Below are positions 30,630 through 34,379 of a DNA stretch of 34,379 nucleotides, piece by piece (within the stretch, counting starts at the first letter, position 1; each line of letters starts with the position of its first letter). This stretch comes from UBA5976 sp037137575. GTDB taxonomy: Bacteria; Actinomycetota; Actinomycetes; S36-B12; UBA5976. Made by a program: the position numbers and the translations under genes. The notes below the pieces were generated by a model. It worked only from the letters and a program-made list of their open reading frames with translations. It did no database searches and was not told the origin of the DNA. Location: contig JBAXKB010000009.1 in assembly GCA_037137575.1 (NCBI GenBank), positions 1-34,379 on the forward strand, given 5' to 3'.

Positions 30630-31922
30630 ATGTCTGCGCCAATCACAATCGCGCTGCTCGGTGGTGGCACTGTTGGCTCAGCTGTGGCCAAATTGCTAGT
30701 TGAAAACTCCCAAGATTTAGCGGCCCGCATTGGTCGGCCAATTCAAATTTCTGGCATTGCAGTTCGCGATGCCAGCAAGCCTCGTGGGGCAATTGATGCA
30801 GCATTAATAACCACTGATGTTCAGGCGCTCGCCGCATCTGGAGCGGATATTGTCATTGAAGTAATTGGTGGGATTGAACCGGCGAAGTCCTTGATTGAAA
30901 CTGCGATTGCCAACGGCAGCTCGGTAGTCACAGCGAACAAAGCGTTACTTGCAGCCCATGGCGCTGAATTACATGCCAAAGCAGTTGCTGCTGGCGTTGA
31001 CCTTTTTTATGAAGCATCGGTGGCTGGCGCAATTCCATTGCTTCGTCCATTACGTGAATCGCTGGCTGGCGACAAAGTGCGCCGAGTGCTGGGCATTGTG
31101 AATGGCACAACGAACTTTATCTTGAGCAAGATGTATGACGATGGCGCAGACTACGCCGATGTTCTCGCACAAGCACAGAGCCTGGGTTATGCCGAAGCAG
31201 ATCCAACTGCGGATGTTGAAGGTTTTGACTCAGCGGCCAAGGCTGCAATCTTGGCTGGGCTGGCGTTTCACACCAACGTAACTATCGATGATGTTTCTCG
31301 TGAGGGCATGAGCAAAGTTAGCGCCCTTGATATTGCAGCAGCTAAATCACTTGGCTGCGTGATTAAGTTGCTAGCAATTGCTGAACTTACTGACGACGAT
31401 GCTGGAATTATTGTGCGCGTGCATCCAACCATGGTTCCGAACAGTCATCCACTGGCTAGTGTGCGCGATGCTTTCAATGCTGTTTTTGTTGAGGCAGAAG
31501 CCGCAGGGCAGATGATGTTCTATGGCCGTGGAGCGGGTGGAAATCCAACTGCAAGTTCGGTTCTTGGCGATGTGGTTGCAGCAGCTCGCAATAAAGTCGC
31601 TGGCAGCGTTGACCCGGGTCAGAGCGACTATGCAGATTTAGAAATTCACAATGTTGGTGAAGCTAAGACTTCGTATTACTTGAACCTACGAGTCGCTGAC
31701 GAGCCCGGTGTTCTTGCCGCAATTTCCAGCGAGTTTGCAGGGCATGGAGTATCTATTCAGGCGCTTCGTCAGGATGACGTCGGCGCAGATGCACATCTCG
31801 TTATTCGCACGCACGCTGCAATTGATCAGGATCTGCAGGCAACTATAGAGAGTTTGCGCAAGATGAGCGAAGTGCGAGATGTGCTTGGTGTTATGCGCGT
31901 TGAAAATGGGGTGTCTGCGTAA
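30630..31922 (+). CDS. hom: Homoserine dehydrogenase
   Basis: NAD(P)-dependent reduction of aspartate semialdehyde to homoserine, 430 aa. Rossmann motif GGGTVGSAVAKLL (9-21), VTANKALLA, EASVAGAIPLLRPLRESLAGDKV, GIVNGTTNFIL and the catalytic AEADPTADVEGFDSAAKAAILAGL. A C-terminal ACT domain (from about 355, ADEPGVLAAISSEFAGHGVSIQALRQ) indicates feedback control by threonine. GGAG lies 5 nt before the ATG. Its stop overlaps the thrC start as TAATG. Confidence 0.97.
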   Translation: MSAPITIALLGGGTVGSAVAKLLVENSQDLAARIGRPIQISGIAVRDASKPRGAIDAALITTDVQALAASGADIVIEVIGGIEPAKSLIETAIANGSSVVTANKALLAAHGAELHAKAVAAGVDLFYEASVAGAIPLLRPLRESLAGDKVRRVLGIVNGTTNFILSKMYDDGADYADVLAQAQSLGYAEADPTADVEGFDSAAKAAILAGLAFHTNVTIDDVSREGMSKVSALDIAAAKSLGCVIKLLAIAELTDDDAGIIVRVHPTMVPNSHPLASVRDAFNAVFVEAEAAGQMMFYGRGAGGNPTASSVLGDVVAAARNKVAGSVDPGQSDYADLEIHNVGEAKTSYYLNLRVADEPGVLAAISSEFAGHGVSIQALRQDDVGADAHLVIRTHAAIDQDLQATIESLRKMSEVRDVLGVMRVENGVSA

Positions 31923-32980
31923 TGGCGCATCAGTGGCGTGGACTAATCGCGGAATATCGTGATCGCTTACCAATATCTGCAGGCGACGTTGTGGTTACCT
32001 TAGGCGAAGGTGGCACTCCGCTTGTTCCTGCGTGTGAAATTTCCGAGCGCACTGGCGCTGAGGTTTACCTAAAAGTTGAAGGCATGAACCCAACTGGTTC
32101 TTTCAAAGACCGCGGTATGACCATGGCCATCACTGATGCGTTGCGCAATGGATCGCGCGCCGTTATTTGTGCATCAACCGGTAACACCAGTGCATCAGCT
32201 GCCGCTTATGCGGCTAAAGCTGGCATGAAAAGTGCCGTTCTCGTTCCGCAAGGCAAAATTGCGATGGGAAAATTAGCACAGGCAGTTGTGCACGGCGCAA
32301 CTATTTTGCAAGTTGATGGAAATTTTGATGACTGCTTAAACTTGGCCCGCGATCTTGCCAAGCAATACCCAGTAGCGTTAGTGAATTCTGTAAACCCAAC
32401 TAGGTTGCAGGGTCAAAAAACTGCAGCATTCGAAATCGTTGATGCGTTAGGCGATGCGCCAGACATTCATTGCTTACCAGTTGGAAATGCCGGCAATATC
32501 AGCGCGTACTGGATGGGTTTCACCGAGTATTTCAATGATGATATTTCAACTAAGCGTCCACGCATGTGGGGTTTCCAGGCAGCTGGTTCAGCGCCGTTTG
32601 TTGCTGGCCATCCAATTGAAAACCCTGAAACTATTGCTACCGCAATTCGTATCGGCAACCCAGCTTCTTGGGATTTTGCCGTGGCAGCGCGCGATGATTC
32701 GGGCGGCTTAATCGATAGTGTGACCGACGAACAGATTTTGCAGGCATATCACTTACTAGCTGAGCGGGAAGGTTTCTTTGTTGAGCCGGCAAGTGCGGCC
32801 AGTGTTGCTGGTTTATTACAGCAAGCAGAACGTGGCTTAGTGCCAGCTGGAGCAAGAATTGTTTGCACCGTGACTGGAAATGGTTTGAAAGATACGCAAT
32901 GGGCGCTTAACGATGCCAAAGATCCAGTGATTGTGCCAGTTGATGTGCACCGGGCTGCTGATGCGTTAGGTCTTGCCTAA
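31922..32980 (+). CDS. thrC: Threonine synthase
   Basis: PLP enzyme making threonine from O-phosphohomoserine, 352 aa, the short actinobacterial type. PLP lysine Lys62 in NPTGSFKDRGM, then CASTGNTSASAAAYAAKAGM, VNSVNPTRLQGQKTAAFEI, PVGNAGNISAYWMGF and the C-terminal PASAASVAGLLQ and TVTGNGLKD. The start overlaps the hom stop by one base and its stop overlaps thrB the same way, so the three genes are translationally linked. Confidence 0.97.
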   Translation: MAHQWRGLIAEYRDRLPISAGDVVVTLGEGGTPLVPACEISERTGAEVYLKVEGMNPTGSFKDRGMTMAITDALRNGSRAVICASTGNTSASAAAYAAKAGMKSAVLVPQGKIAMGKLAQAVVHGATILQVDGNFDDCLNLARDLAKQYPVALVNSVNPTRLQGQKTAAFEIVDALGDAPDIHCLPVGNAGNISAYWMGFTEYFNDDISTKRPRMWGFQAAGSAPFVAGHPIENPETIATAIRIGNPASWDFAVAARDDSGGLIDSVTDEQILQAYHLLAEREGFFVEPASAASVAGLLQQAERGLVPAGARIVCTVTGNGLKDTQWALNDAKDPVIVPVDVHRAADALGLA

Positions 32981-33864
32981 TGTTGCAGACCGCAACCGTA
33001 AGTGTGCCTGCTACGAGTGCAAATTTAGGTCCGGGTTTTGATTCACTTGGTGTTGCTCTTGAATTGCGCGATGTGGTAACTGCAACGGTTAGCGATGTTG
33101 CGGGTATACGGGTTGAAGTATCGGGCGAAGGATCTGACTCGTTACCTAATGATGAAAAGCATCTAGTTGCCGCCGTACTCATTAAGGCGCTTGAAAAACT
33201 TGGCATTGAAGTCGTTGGGCTTGATTTAACTTGTAACAACTCAATTCCGCAGGGCAAAGGCTTAGGTTCATCAGCTGCAGCGATTGTTGCTGGGCTGGCT
33301 TTGGCGCAGGCGCTTGCACTTGATGGCCATGTGGATTTGGACTGGGTGTTTGCGCAGGCTGCAGATTACGAAGGTCATCCCGACAATGCAGCAGCTTGTG
33401 TTTATGGGGGATTGACTGTTGCTTGGACTAACGATGTCTCGCATTCTCGCTCTCTTGAGATATTGCCGTCAATCCATGCTGTTGTTGGTTTTCCAGCTAG
33501 CGAACTTTTAACTGATAAAGCTCGTGGGTTACTTCCCGAACTTGTACCACATGCTGATGCTGCGTTTAATGTTGCGCGAAGTGCGTTGCTAATTGTTGGC
33601 TTAACGCAGGATGCCTCAGTGCTAGTTGAAGCAACTGATGATCGCTTGCATCAGAATTACCGAGCGCAGGCATATCCAGATTCAATCTCGGCAGTATCGG
33701 CTTTGCGAGTGGCAAAAATTCCAGCTTGTATTAGTGGGGCGGGGCCAGCGGTCCTGGCATTTGCTAGCGCAGATCAAATTTCTGCTAGCCAAGAAATCCT
33801 TGCTAATCATGGATTTGCCGCACATTCGTTGGCGTTTGCCGCAGTTGGCCTGCAGATTTCTTAG
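32980..33864 (+). CDS. thrB: Homoserine kinase
   Basis: GHMP-family kinase phosphorylating homoserine, 294 aa. Substrate-binding PATSANLGPGFDSLGVAL (10-27), ATP motif IPQGKGLGSSAAAIVAGLA (about 89-107), and the C-terminal GHMP motif ISGAGPAVLAFA. The start overlaps the thrC stop (TAATG). Completes the threonine branch with hom and thrC. Confidence 0.97.
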   Translation: MLQTATVSVPATSANLGPGFDSLGVALELRDVVTATVSDVAGIRVEVSGEGSDSLPNDEKHLVAAVLIKALEKLGIEVVGLDLTCNNSIPQGKGLGSSAAAIVAGLALAQALALDGHVDLDWVFAQAADYEGHPDNAAACVYGGLTVAWTNDVSHSRSLEILPSIHAVVGFPASELLTDKARGLLPELVPHADAAFNVARSALLIVGLTQDASVLVEATDDRLHQNYRAQAYPDSISAVSALRVAKIPACISGAGPAVLAFASADQISASQEILANHGFAAHSLAFAAVGLQIS

Positions 33865-34041
33865 GCAGATGTAGCGGGAAAATCCACAATTTCGGCGATT
33901 TTGCCGCTGGTTGTGGCATCTCGGTCTTTGTTCCTGCTAAGGTTAAGGGTCGGTGAAAATCTTCACCAATGTTCCCTCGAAATCACATTTGATTCTCGCT
34001 GTTGAACTGTTCATTATCCACATCATCAAAAGGACACATAC
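33865..34041 (+). promoter_or_regulatory. rho leader region
   Basis: A 177-bp gap between thrB and rho. It contains a small hairpin GGTGAA-AATC-TTCACC (33952-33967) without a U-run. No riboswitch or strong promoter could be recognised. Long rho leaders are often used for autoregulation by Rho itself; nothing here proves that. Confidence 0.3.
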
Positions 34042-34379
34042 GTGACCGATACAGTTGCCCCTGATAAAGGGTTAAGCACGATGCTTTTGCCAGAACTAAA
34101 GGCATTAGCCACAAAATTAGGCGTAGACGGCGCCACAGGAATGCGCAAGGCAGACCTAATTTCCGCAATTTCCACTAAGCAGTCTTCAGGCGGAGCTCGC
34201 CGCTCGGCAAAGCGTGAGCCAGGTGCACCTAAGGGTCGTGCCAAGGCTGATGCAGCACCAGAAGTAACAGAAGCGCCAGCTGCTTCGGGCGATTCCGAAG
34301 GTAGCGATGGCGACAATGAGCGCCGTGGCCGTAATCGCGATCGTAACAACCGTAATGACCGTGGCGATCGTGGTGACCG
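34042..34379 (+). CDS. rho: Transcription termination factor Rho, N-terminus (continues beyond window)
   Basis: Only the first 112 residues are visible. GTG 34042 is preceded by AAAGGA with 7-nt spacing. The Rho_N helical domain is recognisable (LLPELKALATKLGVDGATGMRKADLISAIS), followed by a charged, low-complexity insertion (GGARRSAKREPGAPKGRAKADAAPEV, then repeats of RGRNRDRNNRNDRGDRGD). High-G+C Gram-positive Rho proteins carry such RG/RN-rich insertions before the RNA-binding domain, which add RNA affinity. The position after thrB matches M. tuberculosis Rv1296-Rv1297. Confidence 0.93.
   Translation, partial: MTDTVAPDKGLSTMLLPELKALATKLGVDGATGMRKADLISAISTKQSSGGARRSAKREPGAPKGRAKADAAPEVTEAPAASGDSEGSDGDNERRGRNRDRNNRNDRGDRGD

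Noticed and set aside
33952..33967. Hairpin after thrB as an intrinsic terminator
   Set aside because: The 6-bp stem has an AT-rich base and no following U-run; it is more likely part of the rho leader or chance.
1..34379. CRISPR arrays, insertion sequences, toxin-antitoxin or phage defence genes
   Set aside because: No regularly spaced repeats, transposase motifs, terminal inverted repeats or recognised defence proteins were found; the solitary methyltransferase has no restriction partner.

Overview
The window comes from an actinobacterium (Actinomycetota). It carries several genes typical of that phylum: a WhiB1-type iron-sulphur regulator, a SigR/RsrA redox sigma/anti-sigma pair, the 24-residue ribosomal protein bL37, a PdtaS-type histidine kinase, the fused 2-oxoglutarate decarboxylase/dehydrogenase Kgd, a DUF6104 protein, and the block argS-lysA-hom-thrC-thrB-rho. 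By eye the G+C is moderate (not computed) and spacing is very tight, with several tail-to-tail overlaps. This suggests a streamlined lineage, perhaps an aquatic one; the species cannot be fixed from this window.

Layout. 1-2435 (minus): a heme-type ABC importer operon (lipoprotein, permease, ATPase cut by the window edge). 2538-4111 (plus): two secreted neocarzinostatin-fold paralogues transcribed divergently from it. 4085-6349: a TetR regulator divergent from a possible 52-residue ORF and a cytochrome P450. 6346-9854: hisN, a DUF1232 protein, rsgA and aroA. 9992-13001: sigR-rsrA-bL37-pdtaS and convergent whiB1, the same neighbourhood as sigH-pdtaS-whiB1 in Mycobacterium tuberculosis. 13249-16112: a diacylglycerol-kinase-family gene, a small membrane protein, and a sodN-rsbW-sigF operon on the minus strand. 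16258-18119: the Ni-SOD maturation protease and a purine permease. 18195-22107: DUF6104 and kgd. 22207-24220: an SDR, then a TPP-riboswitch-controlled operon of a PnuC-family transporter and a P-loop kinase. 24309-26697: tRNA-Arg(CCG), a solitary adenine methyltransferase, a VanY-type carboxypeptidase and a GntR regulator. 26709-34379: argS, lysA, a glycosyltransferase-like insertion, hom-thrC-thrB, and the start of rho.

Most notable points. (1) A TPP riboswitch heads a two-gene operon of a PnuC-family (PnuT-like) permease and an uncharacterised uridine-kinase-like protein, a candidate thiamine uptake-and-trapping pair. (2) An exact SigR-type promoter lies upstream of sigR, placed so that transcription should begin at the ATG of a 49-residue N-terminally extended isoform. 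(3) Seven genes share a TANNNT hexamer exactly six bases before the start codon and have no convincing Shine-Dalgarno, a strong sign of leaderless mRNAs; two of them are divergent, with their -10 elements only seven base pairs apart. (4) A near-consensus CRP site lies upstream of whiB1. (5) Two neocarzinostatin-like secreted proteins sit beside the heme importer. (6) Ni-SOD appears co-transcribed with a RsbW/SigF general-stress module.

No insertion sequences, prophage genes, integrases or CRISPR arrays were seen. No gene-free stretch exceeds 300 bases.
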